Source of the DNA: Actinoplanes derwentensis
Lineage (GTDB): Bacteria; Actinomycetota; Actinomycetes; Mycobacteriales; Micromonosporaceae
NCBI RefSeq assembly: GCF_900104725.1
Contig: NZ_LT629758.1
Location: forward strand, 6,689,001-6,753,000
Length of the DNA stretch: 64,000 nucleotides
Reading direction: 5' to 3'
Shown one piece after another: positions 1 to 6,492 of the stretch (position 1 is the first letter of the stretch; each line of letters starts with the position of its first letter). The position numbers and the translations under genes are program-made. A model generated the notes under the pieces. The model made no database searches. It was not told the DNA's origin and worked only from the letters and a program-made list of their open reading frames with translations.

Positions 1-1652
1 GACAGGCAGAACCGGGAGTTGACGTTGCGAGTGATGCCGGTCGGCAGGCTGTCCTTGTCCGGGATCTGCGTACCGATCAGGATGATGATCCCCAGCGCCC
101 GGCCGAGCTTGATGACCTTCTCCAGGATCTCCCCGGCCTCTTTGCCGTACTTGCTGGTCATCAGCTCTTGCAGCTCATCGAACCAGGCAACGAGCGGGTG
201 TAGTCCGGACCCCTTCAGAGATGCCAGCTCGGGCGTGACCTTGTTCTCGGGTGCCTTGCCCATCCGGGCGTAGTGCTCGATGCGCTTGCTGCGGCGGCGG
301 GCCTCCTCATACAGCCACTCGATGAACGCGAAGCACTTGGCGAGGGTTTCGTCGTCGAAGCCGTTGCCGTACTCGGCCATCACCGGTTCCAGGACGGCGA
401 AGTCCCCGACACCCTTCAACTCGTAGCCCCGAATCTCGGCGCGCGGGTCCAGGGCGGCGGCGAGGATCAGGTCGCGCAGGGCGAACGTCTTGCCGGATCC
501 GGGCTGTCCGCCGAACAGGAAGTTGCGGTACATCATGTCCACCGTGACGGTGTCCAGGCGCGGGGTGGTGGCGAACGCGAACGCCTTGAACAGATCGACC
601 TTCGCCGACTCGGCCAGCAGCGGCCACGCGGGCTGTTTCATCAGCGACGCGGGCTCGTAGCCGACCCACAGGGCCAGGCGGCCGGTGTGACCAGGCGCGG
701 GCTCCGGCCACACCTGGTCCAGGGGTAGGCGCATCGCTGAGGCGAGCTTGCCCCGCCGGGCGATCACCTCGGACGCCTCCACCCCGAACGGCAGATCCAC
801 GATCGCCAGGTGGCCGGGGCCGTCACGGTGGATGTCGACCGGGAAGCTGATCGCTTTCGCGTCCTTGGCCACCGCGGAATTGATAGCGGCCATCTGAAGA
901 GACGTGAGCGCGCGGCGCACCAGCTCGGCCGTGAGCTTGCGGTACCGGGTGCTCTCGGACACCCGGTCGGTGAGAGGTTTGTCGGCCGGGCGGCCCCGCG
1001 TCGCCAGGAACGGCACCACCAGGGCGAGGGCGACCCACCGCCACCAGACCGGCGCGAACGCCAGCACGGCCAGCGCGGCCACGATCGCCACCACAGCGGC
1101 GGCGAGGATCCACCAGCGCCACACGGACTGCCGCTGACGGCGGGCGTCGAGCTTCAGCCACAGGTCGGCCTCACCTCGTGACGCGGCGGCCTGCCGCAGG
1201 TCCCAGTTGCCTTCTTCGGCGGATGCCCAGTGCAGGGACTGGCCGATCCCCCGGAACAGGCCGACTGGCGCCCACAGAGCCGTTTTCGCGGCGTACTTCG
1301 GTGACCGGACCGCGTGATAGGCGATCACGTACCCGGCGTCTTTGGTCTGGTGACGGGCGGCGGCCGTGAAGCCGCGCCACGACCGTGCCCAGTCGGCGAG
1401 GATCGGCCGGCGCTCGCGCTGCCGCAGGCGGATCTCCTGGGGGATGTCCTCGGCCGTGTCGACCGGGCCGCCCTCGGTGGCCGGGCGGTCGTCGACCGTC
1501 TCGGCATCGTGGTCCTGATCCTCGGCGACCTCGGCCGGCGCCGCGTCGCGGGCCGTTCCGGTCCGGCGGGTGCGTGCCTCGGCCAGGTCGACCACCTCAG
1601 CCTCGGCGATCTGGTCGAAGTCGTCGGGTTCGTGGTGGGGGTGGATGCTCAC
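1..1652 (-). CDS. FtsK/SpoIIIE-type (TraB-like) conjugative DNA translocase, C-terminus cut by window edge
   Basis: This is the membrane-anchored hexameric motor that moves double-stranded DNA between mycelial cells in AICE transfer. The frame reads from a GTG at 1652, preceded by a GGAGG site, to the window edge, giving about 550 residues. Two hydrophobic segments lie around residues 177-215. A Walker A motif GGQPGSGKT lies near residue 381 and a Walker B-like AWFDELQEL near residue 487. The last visible residues (DSLPTGITRNVNSRFCL) match the conserved FtsK stretch after Walker B. The N-terminus is acidic and probably cytoplasmic. It is the last gene of a leftward run with the DUF3307, DUF2637 and DUF6284 genes. 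The family is clear; the exact transfer role is inferred from context. Confidence 0.88.
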   Translation of the reverse strand, partial: MSIHPHHEPDDFDQIAEAEVVDLAEARTRRTGTARDAAPAEVAEDQDHDAETVDDRPATEGGPVDTAEDIPQEIRLRQRERRPILADWARSWRGFTAAARHQTKDAGYVIAYHAVRSPKYAAKTALWAPVGLFRGIGQSLHWASAEEGNWDLRQAAASRGEADLWLKLDARRQRQSVWRWWILAAAVVAIVAALAVLAFAPVWWRWVALALVVPFLATRGRPADKPLTDRVSESTRYRKLTAELVRRALTSLQMAAINSAVAKDAKAISFPVDIHRDGPGHLAIVDLPFGVEASEVIARRGKLASAMRLPLDQVWPEPAPGHTGRLALWVGYEPASLMKQPAWPLLAESAKVDLFKAFAFATTPRLDTVTVDMMYRNFLFGGQPGSGKTFALRDLILAAALDPRAEIRGYELKGVGDFAVLEPVMAEYGNGFDDETLAKCFAFIEWLYEEARRRSKRIEHYARMGKAPENKVTPELASLKGSGLHPLVAWFDELQELMTSKYGKEAGEILEKVIKLGRALGIIILIGTQIPDKDSLPTGITRNVNSRFCL

Positions 1653-1670
1653 GATGTCTGTCCTCCGGTC

Positions 1671-2114
1671 TCAGGCGGCGATCACGAGCGCGGCGACGAA
1701 CATGAACAGGTAGTGGAAGGACTGATCGAGGGCGTACGAACCGGTCCCGAGCGACGGGTTGTCGTCCCGGCCAGGACGCGGCGCGCCGAGGGCGTGGAAC
1801 TGGCCCGCGCCGACCAGGTCGGCAAGGCGCTTGAGCGGGGTGCGCCGGTCGGCGATGTAGTGCGTGACCGCCGAGATCGCGAGCCCGATGGCGACCTGGC
1901 CGGGGTTGAGGTCCGGGTCGGTCGACAGCGCCACGACGACCAGCGCGACCAGGCTGGTCAGAGTGTAGGTAGCGACATGAGCGGCACAGGCGATCCGGCC
2001 GGGCCATCCCAGCAGGCCCTTGCAGTCGGCCTGATACTGGGTCTGAATCCAGTGGTCCGCGACCTGGTGAGCCACGTACAGGGTGACGAAGACAGCGGCG
2101 AATGGACCGGTCAT
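1671..2114 (-). CDS. DUF3307-type integral membrane protein
   Basis: A 147-residue protein with an N-terminal hydrophobic helix carrying the early His...Asp-His pattern (AHQVADHW) seen in DUF3307 proteins. A strongly hydrophobic central segment (LTSLVALVVVAL) and a hydrophobic C-terminal tail (HYLFMFVAALVIAA) follow. DUF3307 proteins recur in phages and integrative elements and have no established function. It lies 18 bases upstream of the translocase start on the same strand, so it is likely part of the transfer operon. A GGAGAG ribosome site lies about 10 bases before the ATG. The family call is from pattern memory. Confidence 0.65.
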   Translation of the reverse strand: MTGPFAAVFVTLYVAHQVADHWIQTQYQADCKGLLGWPGRIACAAHVATYTLTSLVALVVVALSTDPDLNPGQVAIGLAISAVTHYIADRRTPLKRLADLVGAGQFHALGAPRPGRDDNPSLGTGSYALDQSFHYLFMFVAALVIAA

Positions 2115-2205
2115 GATGGGGGTCTCTCCAGAGGTCTGGTGACTGACAGGAGGGCCGGTGACGCGGCACTTGCTTGCAGGCGTGGGGCCGCGTCACCGGG
2201 CGAAG

Positions 2206-2946
2206 CTAGGCAGCAGCGAGAGCAGGCGTTTCCGCAGCAACCGGTGCAAACGGTGACGCATCGGTGACCCGCTGAGCGGGCAGATGACGCCGCGCGGTCG
2301 AGACGGACACACCGGCCCGAGCGGCGATCTCGGCGATGGTCGCGCCGGGCAGTTTCGCGGCGGCCTTGGCCACGTTCTCGGCTGACGCGGGACGCGGCAT
2401 GACACGCGGTGTAGCGGTCTTTTTGACCTCCGGAACCGCAGCGACCGGAACGGGCGCGACGGCGGACACAGGCACCGTAGAAGCTACCGGAGCGGTCACC
2501 TTGGCGACGGCCGGAACGATGGGTTCGGTGGTGCGTCGCGCGGTCGCCAGCAGCGCCCCGGTGGCCATGACCATCAGGCCATCCACGGCCAGCGGGCCGA
2601 GGTGCGCGGTCACCGCGTCCTCGCCGTAAAAGCGCAGCAACCCGGCGAGATGCTTGTACGAGACGAGCGCGGCCACCAGGGCGACCGGCAGCAGGCCACC
2701 GAACCGAATCGCCATCCAGCCCTTGCCGGACGGCCACACCACGCGGGCCAGAATCTCGGTCACCACAAACAGGGCGACCGGCCAAAAGATCGCGCCGACC
2801 ACCGCGCCGGTCTGCGGGGTCCACGCTGCCGGGGCGTCTGCGGGCGGGACATAGGAGTGCGCGACGTTCGCGGCGATAGAGACCGTGCCACCAAGCGCGG
2901 CACCGATATAGGCCCAGACCCGGCCCGAGACAGTCGGTTTACGCAT
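2206..2946 (-). CDS. DUF2637 membrane protein with C-terminal helix-turn-helix (SpdB-like spread protein)
   Basis: About 246 residues. The N-terminal half has four hydrophobic segments (near 9-32, 48-70, 83-105 and 116-135). A Pro/Ala/Val-rich linker follows, then a C-terminal helix-turn-helix (ATIAEIAARAGVSVSTARRH, near 200-220). This arrangement is typical of DUF2637/SpdB-type proteins, which are linked to intramycelial plasmid spread in actinomycetes. The ATG at 2946 shares one base with the TGA of the upstream DUF6284 gene; a GTG three bases earlier would give a four-base overlap. Either way the two are translationally coupled. The role in spread is inferred from the family and from the neighbouring translocase. 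Confidence 0.7.
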   Translation of the reverse strand: MRKPTVSGRVWAYIGAALGGTVSIAANVAHSYVPPADAPAAWTPQTGAVVGAIFWPVALFVVTEILARVVWPSGKGWMAIRFGGLLPVALVAALVSYKHLAGLLRFYGEDAVTAHLGPLAVDGLMVMATGALLATARRTTEPIVPAVAKVTAPVASTVPVSAVAPVPVAAVPEVKKTATPRVMPRPASAENVAKAAAKLPGATIAEIAARAGVSVSTARRHLPAQRVTDASPFAPVAAETPALAAA

Positions 2947-3194
2947 CACGCCACCGCCTTCAATGTGACGGGCCGCGAGGCCAGCTCGGCGGCGACAGTC
3001 AAGGCACGGGTCTCGGCCCTACGGAAGCGCCGCCAGTCCAACTCGGACGGTCCGCCGCGGTCGGTAGCGATGATCAGGGCGATTGCAGCGTCCAGTACGT
3101 CCAGCTCAGCGGCGATCAGCGGCCACTCGGCCTCGATCCCATCAAGCTCTGCTGCCGACGGCTCGTCGCCGTTCTGGTGATGAAGCCTGCTCAC
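2946..3194 (-). CDS. Small AICE-associated protein (DUF6284-like)
   Basis: An 82-residue, mostly helical protein beginning at a GTG preceded by GGAGG eight bases upstream; that ribosome site decides this start over longer readings. Recognisable features are an acidic helix (ELDGIEAEWPLIAAELDVLD) and a basic SELDWRRFRRAETRAL segment, as in DUF6284 proteins found beside AICE transfer genes. It is the first gene of the leftward transfer operon and its upstream region is the repeat-rich operator shared with the Xre gene. No function is known. Confidence 0.6.
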   Translation of the reverse strand: MSRLHHQNGDEPSAAELDGIEAEWPLIAAELDVLDAAIALIIATDRGGPSELDWRRFRRAETRALTVAAELASRPVTLKAVA

Positions 3195-3271
3195 GAGATG
3201 TCCTCCGGGATGGGGCGCCAGCCAGGCAGCCATAGCTACGCCAGCCAGCGACAAGACACGGATGTGACTTG

Positions 3272-3293
3272 AAAGTCCCCCTGAAGGGACTTT
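3272..3293. repeat. 8-bp perfect inverted repeat in the divergent promoter region
   Basis: AAAGTCCC at 3272-3279 and GGGACTTT at 3286-3293 are separated by six bases, and the right arm runs into a short T tract. It looks like a terminator on the plus strand, but it lies between divergent genes with no plus-strand gene ending nearby. The AGTCCC/GGGACT half-sites are those of the operator array just to its right, so it is more likely another regulator site. Confidence 0.5.
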
Positions 3294-3310
3294 TTCGTCC
3301 CCGAAAGCAT

Positions 3311-3394
3311 GGAGACTCATCAGTCCCTATGTCAAGGACTGATCCGTCCTCAATACGGACTGAGGAGTCTCCTTGCGGGGACTCATCCGTCCCC
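3311..3394. promoter_or_regulatory. Operator array of four GGACTSATCMGTCC-like semi-palindromes
   Basis: Between the leftward DUF6284 operon and the rightward xre-cutA genes there are four related dyads: GGAGACTCATCAGTCCC (3311-3327), AAGGACTGATCCGTCC (starting near 3334), ACGGACTGAGGAGTCTCC (starting near 3357) and GGGGACTCATCCGTCCCC (3377-3394). The half-sites are GGACT and AGTCC or its variant CGTCC, spaced about 20-23 bases apart, roughly two helical turns. The obvious ligand is the adjacent Xre protein. Binding is inferred; the repeats are read directly. Confidence 0.75.
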
Positions 3395-3414
3395 GCACGA
3401 TGGAAGGCATGGAG

Positions 3415-4017
3415 ATGGCAGACGTGCTGAGGCAGCGGCGAGCGGAACTGGGCATGTCTCAGACCGACCTCGCGGCAGCCGCTGGCGTGGACAAACGGCA
3501 GATCAGACGCTACGAAGCGGGCGAGCAACAGCCTGTGCTCTCGGTCGCCGTGGCGATCGCAAACGCACTCAAGATTTCGGTCGGCGAGCTAGCCGGCATC
3601 CCGAGCCACAAAGTGAATCTCTCCGGCGACTGGTGGGCGTCGTGGCAGACGTTCAAGGATTCGGAGGAGGTCATCACCACGCAGGAAGTACAACTCCGCC
3701 AGCAAGGCGACCTGATCAACCTTCAGACCACCACCCGCGGAATCTCCATCGAAGACGGCGGCTACCACTGGCGCGGCGAGCTGCGCGTCTGGGACAACGA
3801 AGTCCTCATGGGGTGGTACGTGGCTGACGACGGTTCGATCAGGTCCAAGGGCACTTTCTACTTCGTGCTGCACCCGCACGGTCAACGGCTTGAAGGCCGA
3901 TGGGTCGGCCTCAGCCACGACGGAAAGATCGTCACCGGGTACGGCGGCATGGCCCGAACCGAGGAAGACGCCCGCGACACGATCGCCGCACTCCGCGAGC
4001 AGGAGATATCGGCATGA
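3415..4017 (+). CDS. Xre-family regulator with a C-terminal beta-rich domain
   Basis: A 200-residue DNA-binding protein. Residues about 1-60 form a clear HTH_3/Xre domain (LRQRRAELGMSQTDLAAAAG, then RQIRRYEAGEQQP). Residues about 70-190 form an uncharacterised, Trp/Gly-rich, probably beta-barrel-like domain (GDWWASWQT, WRGELRVWDNEVLMGWY, YFVLHPHG, GRWVGLSHDG) that could sense a ligand. The start at 3415 fits the GGAAGG site at 3402-3407; ATGs at 3400 and 3409 are less well placed. Its last bases overlap the cutA-like gene (ATGA), so the two are coupled. It probably controls both divergent operons through the 3311-3394 repeats. Confidence 0.8.
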   Translation: MADVLRQRRAELGMSQTDLAAAAGVDKRQIRRYEAGEQQPVLSVAVAIANALKISVGELAGIPSHKVNLSGDWWASWQTFKDSEEVITTQEVQLRQQGDLINLQTTTRGISIEDGGYHWRGELRVWDNEVLMGWYVADDGSIRSKGTFYFVLHPHGQRLEGRWVGLSHDGKIVTGYGGMARTEEDARDTIAALREQEISA

Positions 4018-4337
4018 ATGACGAGGTCTGCGAGGTCATCGTCACCGCACCCGAGGCCGAATGGCTCGTCGAGTTCACTCGACGCCTGGTCATCGACCGG
4101 ATCGCCGCCTCGGGCCACAACATCACGCCCGTCCGGTCCATCTACCGATGGCAAGGCGAGATCTACGACAAGGCGGAGGCGCGGGTTGCGCTGCACACGC
4201 GGCGCAGCCTTGTGCCCCAGATCATCGAGCGGGCAAACCGCGAGCATCCGTACGAGGTCCCGTGCGTCGCCGCAATGACGTTCGACGGCAATCCCGCCTA
4301 CGTGCAGTGGGTTCTAAACGAAACCGATGCTCCATAA
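4014..4337 (+). CDS. cutA: CutA1-type protein
   Basis: A 107-residue protein matching CutA across its length: an N-terminal strand (EVIVTAPEAEW), a helix with LVIDRIAASGHNI, the signature SIYRWQGEIYDKAEARVALHTRR, the HPYEVPCVAAM motif, and a terminal GNPAYVQWV. CutA forms trimers of a ferredoxin-like fold related to PII signal proteins. It was named for divalent metal tolerance, but its function is poorly settled. The ATG overlaps the xre stop codon by four bases. A CutA inside a mobile element and coupled to an Xre regulator suggests a sensory or regulatory role here rather than metal housekeeping; that is inference. Confidence 0.85.
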   Translation: MNDEVCEVIVTAPEAEWLVEFTRRLVIDRIAASGHNITPVRSIYRWQGEIYDKAEARVALHTRRSLVPQIIERANREHPYEVPCVAAMTFDGNPAYVQWVLNETDAP

Positions 4338-4400
4338 CCGCGGAAGGAACGGCGTCACACTAGGGCAGCCGTAAATACGGCACCGTGCGTTGCACGCTCA

Positions 4401-4649
4401 TCACTGATCCACTTCGGGCGGCGAGGGTGCAACGTACGTTCCACGATGAGCCACGGTGAAGACCAGGCCAAGCTCTCGAAGAACTGCCACGGCGCGGCGC
4501 ACGGTCCCGCGCGCAACACCGAATTCCTGGACGAGTTGCAACTCGCTAGGAATGGGTCGGTTCGGCTGCCAATCCGCACGCTCGATCCGCTCGGCAAGAA
4601 TCTCGGCGAGCTGACGGTAGGGCGGAACTGGCCCATCCGGTTCAATCAC
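4401..4649 (-). CDS. Small GntR-family winged-helix regulator
   Basis: An 82-residue protein consisting only of a GntR-type winged-helix domain: PYRQLAEILAERI, IPSELQLVQEFGVARGTVR, and the wing LVFTVAHRGTYV. It lacks the C-terminal effector domain of full-size GntR regulators. Such mini-GntR proteins are common in AICEs, where they repress transfer or replication genes. The GTG start is at 4649 and no strong ribosome site is visible. It is transcribed away from the small genes at 4777-5494 across an AT-rich gap with palindromes at 4699-4736, its probable operator. Confidence 0.8.
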   Translation of the reverse strand: MIEPDGPVPPYRQLAEILAERIERADWQPNRPIPSELQLVQEFGVARGTVRRAVAVLRELGLVFTVAHRGTYVAPSPPEVDQ

Positions 4650-4698
4650 ATCGTCAGGCTAAATGACCTACATCGACCAAAAAACCTCAACTACATAT

Positions 4699-4736
4699 TT
4701 GTACGTTCATGAACATGCTTGTACAAGAATGAACAT
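4699..4736. promoter_or_regulatory. Period-20 direct repeat with two 10-bp palindromes, probable GntR operator
   Basis: TTGTAC occurs at 4699 and 4719, and TGAACAT at 4710 and 4730, giving a 20-base direct repeat. The repeat contains the perfect palindromes GTTCATGAAC (4705-4714) and CTTGTACAAG (4717-4726). The stretch is much more AT-rich than its surroundings and lies 50 bases upstream of the leftward gntR gene and 40 bases upstream of the rightward small genes. It probably serves both promoters. Confidence 0.65.
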
Positions 4737-4776
4737 TGGTGGGTTAGTTCAGTTTCCACCCCCTCGGAGGGAACAC

Positions 4777-4866
4777 TTGAAGCAGATCCCTATCAATGAC
4801 GTCGCGTTGACCTGCGGCCCAACCGAAGAGATATCCGCGTTTAAGCAGATGTGGCGCAGTCGATGA
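4777..4866 (+). CDS. 29-residue ORF, possible remnant of an AICE regulatory protein
   Basis: A TTG at 4777 follows a CGGAGGGA ribosome site by six bases and opens a 29-codon frame beginning LKQIPINDVALTCGP. Its TGA overlaps the ATG of the next gene (ATGA), which supports real translation. The N-terminal KQIPI... resembles the start of the regulatory proteins (SCO3933-like) normally found here in AICEs, which are several times longer. The gene may therefore be a truncated relic kept for translational coupling. The resemblance is weak and from memory. Confidence 0.45.
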   Translation: MKQIPINDVALTCGPTEEISAFKQMWRSR

Positions 4867-5240
4867 CCGGAAGCTTCGACGAATCGGTCGAGCTGAGGCA
4901 CGAGCCAGACCGGCGCAACTACCTTTGCCTGGCTTGCGAGACGGCGTGGCCGTGTAATCCCGCCAGGGAACAGCTCATCGCGTCGGTTGGCGATGAGCCG
5001 TTCCTGCTGCACGTCGTCATGTGGAGCGAGTTCGATCAAGCCGCAATGGGGCCTCTGCGTAGCGAGCCAATCGGAGCTTTGATCGAACGATTCCTGCGCT
5101 GGATCCCAGTGCGAGGCGGCGGCTCGAATGACGCCGAAATCCGGAGACGGCCAGCCGACCGGCGGCCAGGGGTGCCTCCTGTTGCGGGAGACAGCCCTGG
5201 CCGCCGGCATCCCTGCCGGACCGACAATCCGAAGGAGTGA
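4863..5240 (+). CDS. Small AICE protein with a C-x2-C-x5-C cluster
   Basis: A 125-residue protein. Residues about 20-60 contain NYLCLACETAWPCNPAREQL, a cysteine cluster resembling the zinc-ribbon-like proteins common in AICEs and often mislabelled flavin reductase. The C-terminal third is Arg/Pro-rich and looks disordered. The ATG at 4863 overlaps the preceding 29-codon frame; a GTG at 4851 is also in frame but less well supported. Only two bases separate its stop from the next ATG, indicating an operon. Function unknown. Confidence 0.6.
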   Translation: MTGSFDESVELRHEPDRRNYLCLACETAWPCNPAREQLIASVGDEPFLLHVVMWSEFDQAAMGPLRSEPIGALIERFLRWIPVRGGGSNDAEIRRRPADRRPGVPPVAGDSPGRRHPCRTDNPKE

Positions 5241-5242
5241 CC

Positions 5243-5494
5243 ATGACCGTCACCACCGAGAACCTGTCGCCGATCTTGGATTACGACGCGATGGCCAACG
5301 TGCTCGCCAGCACGATGGGCGCCCACGGCTTCCTGTTCGTCGAGGACCCGATGGTTCCGGCCCTGTCCGCCGCGCTGCGAGCCTTCGTCGCCGCAACCGG
5401 CCTAGCGGTCAACCCGTCCAACGAAGACGACAGCGACAGACGGGCATTGTCTCCCCTGTCCCCCGTGTCCCCGCCGTCCCTCAACGCTGATTGA
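5243..5494 (+). CDS. 83-residue hypothetical protein
   Basis: The ATG at 5243 follows a GAAGGAG site, and the gene starts two bases after the preceding stop. The product has a helical body (YDAMANVLASTMGAHGFLFV, then LSAALRAFVAATGLAV) and a Ser/Pro-rich tail (ALSPLSPVSPPSLNAD). No family is recognised. Position and spacing suggest it belongs to the small AICE operon driven from the 4.7 kb promoter. Confidence 0.5.
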   Translation: MTVTTENLSPILDYDAMANVLASTMGAHGFLFVEDPMVPALSAALRAFVAATGLAVNPSNEDDSDRRALSPLSPVSPPSLNAD

Positions 5495-5532
5495 GCTGCA
5501 AAACGAAAGGAGACAGGGGGATAACGATGGCG

Positions 5533-5579
5533 CGTGAAGGTCTGGGCAGTGCCGAGAAGGCACTGCCCAGACCTTCACG
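5533..5579. repeat. 21-bp perfect inverted repeat with five-base loop
   Basis: The left arm (5533-5553) and right arm (5559-5579) are exact reverse complements around the loop GAGAA, forming a very stable hairpin. No T tract follows on the plus strand. It also lies inside a 22-codon frame (ATG at 5527, stop at 5593-5595) that follows a purine-rich leader. It may terminate the small AICE operon or be a recombination/transfer site near the candidate att sequence. The structure is certain; the function is open. Confidence 0.7.
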
Positions 5580-5661
5580 TGGTGACGACCGGTGAGAACC
5601 GAAGGCCCCCGAGGGGTGCAAGACACCCTTGATCTTGGTGTGCCCCAAGAGAATTTCCTGA

Positions 5662-5706
5662 GGGCGGGCGTAGGACTCGAACCCGCCGCGACCGACGGGT
5701 TATGAG
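5662..5706 (-). other. tRNA 3'-half-like fragment (CAT anticodon loop), candidate att site
   Basis: On the minus strand the sequence runs from an anticodon-loop-like CTCATAA (5706-5700) through CCCGT, a T-loop-like TTCGAGT and an acceptor-like GCCCGCC. It lacks the matching 5' half: the bases upstream do not pair with CCCGT. The T-stem (GCGGG against CCTAC) and the 18-base spacing before the T loop are imperfect, so it is not a working tRNA. AICEs integrate at tRNA 3' ends and leave such fragments. In that model the element side would be higher coordinates, yet the AICE genes lie to the left, so it may be a junction between stacked elements or an old relic. Confidence 0.4.
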
Positions 5707-5961
5707 ATCAATAGATCGTTGATCTAGCTGCTCGGATGTCCGCTGAACTGTGGAAACGTCAGCCAAGATCTGACAGTGTTTTGCTGCCTCGGCGGACTTC
5801 GCGCGGACTACTCGATCTTGTCGCCGCGCGCTCACACGCCCGCCATACCGGGACCGGCACCCGCATTGACTGAGGGCGCTGCGCTCGGCAACTACCGGCA
5901 CCGCCGTAACCGCAGTGTTCGATGGCAAGTCGCGAAGCGGCGCGGCAGTCTTGAACGGTCT
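5707..5961. other. Gap without a supported gene
   Basis: Between the tRNA-like fragment and the lipoprotein gene no frame has a convincing start, ribosome site or family resemblance. The only local feature is a short palindrome-like ATCAATAGATCGTTGAT stretch next to the tRNA fragment. Confidence 0.4.
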
Positions 5962-6492
5962 TCAACCCTTGAGGGGATTCTCTCCGGGTGCCGGCATGTA
6001 GCAAGGACTGCTGATAGACACCGTCACGTGCTGTAGGTCCATGGTGGTGGTGATGGTCGCAACATGCCGGGTGGTCGGGTTGGTCGCGTCCAGGTTGCCG
6101 CGCGTCCCGTCCGCGAACGTGCTGTTGTCAGTTATCTCCCAGCCTTGTTCTTCCAGAGAGGCTTTGATGCGCTGGAGGGCGGCGGCCTGATCGGGGGGTG
6201 CCACCTTGAGGTTGCCGCCAGCGGTGAGGTACCAGCGGTCGTCGTCGGCGAACTCGCCGTTGGCGCCCATGCACGGTGTTGGAGTGGTCTTCCAATTGAT
6301 CAGTTCGGTGCCTGCTGCGCCTGCCACGTTGTCAGCGTCGGCGGTGACCTGCTGGGTGATCTCCGCGAGGATTGCGGTCTGCAACGGCTCATCCTTATCT
6401 GTCGGGTCGTTGGTGGAGCAGCCTGCGGCCAGGGTCAGTGCCGTGATCAAGGCGAGTGCCGGGATTGCGATATGTCGGCGTTTCACTGTCAC
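5962..6492 (-). CDS. Secreted lipoprotein
   Basis: A 176-residue protein with a typical lipoprotein signal: basic start (VKRRH), hydrophobic core (IPALALITALTLA), and lipobox LAAGC with the lipidated Cys near residue 25. The mature part is soluble and includes a WEITDNSTFADG segment and a probable disulfide pair (PTPCMG, SPCYMP). The GTG start overlaps the stop of the hydrolase gene (GTGA), so it is coupled to it. Similar lipoproteins often close WXG100/hydrolase operons in actinobacteria. Function not recognised beyond export to the membrane surface. Confidence 0.75.
   Translation of the reverse strand: MTVKRRHIAIPALALITALTLAAGCSTNDPTDKDEPLQTAILAEITQQVTADADNVAGAAGTELINWKTTPTPCMGANGEFADDDRWYLTAGGNLKVAPPDQAAALQRIKASLEEQGWEITDNSTFADGTRGNLDATNPTTRHVATITTTMDLQHVTVSISSPCYMPAPGENPLKG

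Larger units (their letters stand above)
1..5706. mobile_element. Part of an actinomycete integrative and conjugative element (AICE), left end outside the window
   Basis: The block combines genes typical of AICEs and conjugative actinomycete plasmids: an FtsK/SpoIIIE-type translocase, DUF3307 and DUF2637 membrane proteins, a small DUF6284 protein, and Xre and GntR regulators at divergent promoters. It ends near a tRNA 3'-half-like sequence at 5662-5706. No replication initiator, excisionase or tyrosine integrase is seen, so either these lie left of base 1 or the element is decayed. The right limit is inferred from the tRNA fragment, and no partner repeat is visible in the window. Confidence 0.65.

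Noticed and set aside
3272..3293. Inverted repeat plus T tract as a rho-independent terminator
   Set aside because: No plus-strand gene ends upstream of it, and the half-sites match the neighbouring operator array.
5662..5740. Complete functional tRNA-Met gene
   Set aside because: The 5' half (acceptor, D arm and 5' anticodon stem) cannot be found and the T-stem has a mismatch.
5575..5928. 117-codon minus-strand frame across the tRNA-like fragment
   Set aside because: No ribosome site, Arg/Ser-rich translation and no family; it crosses the structured region.
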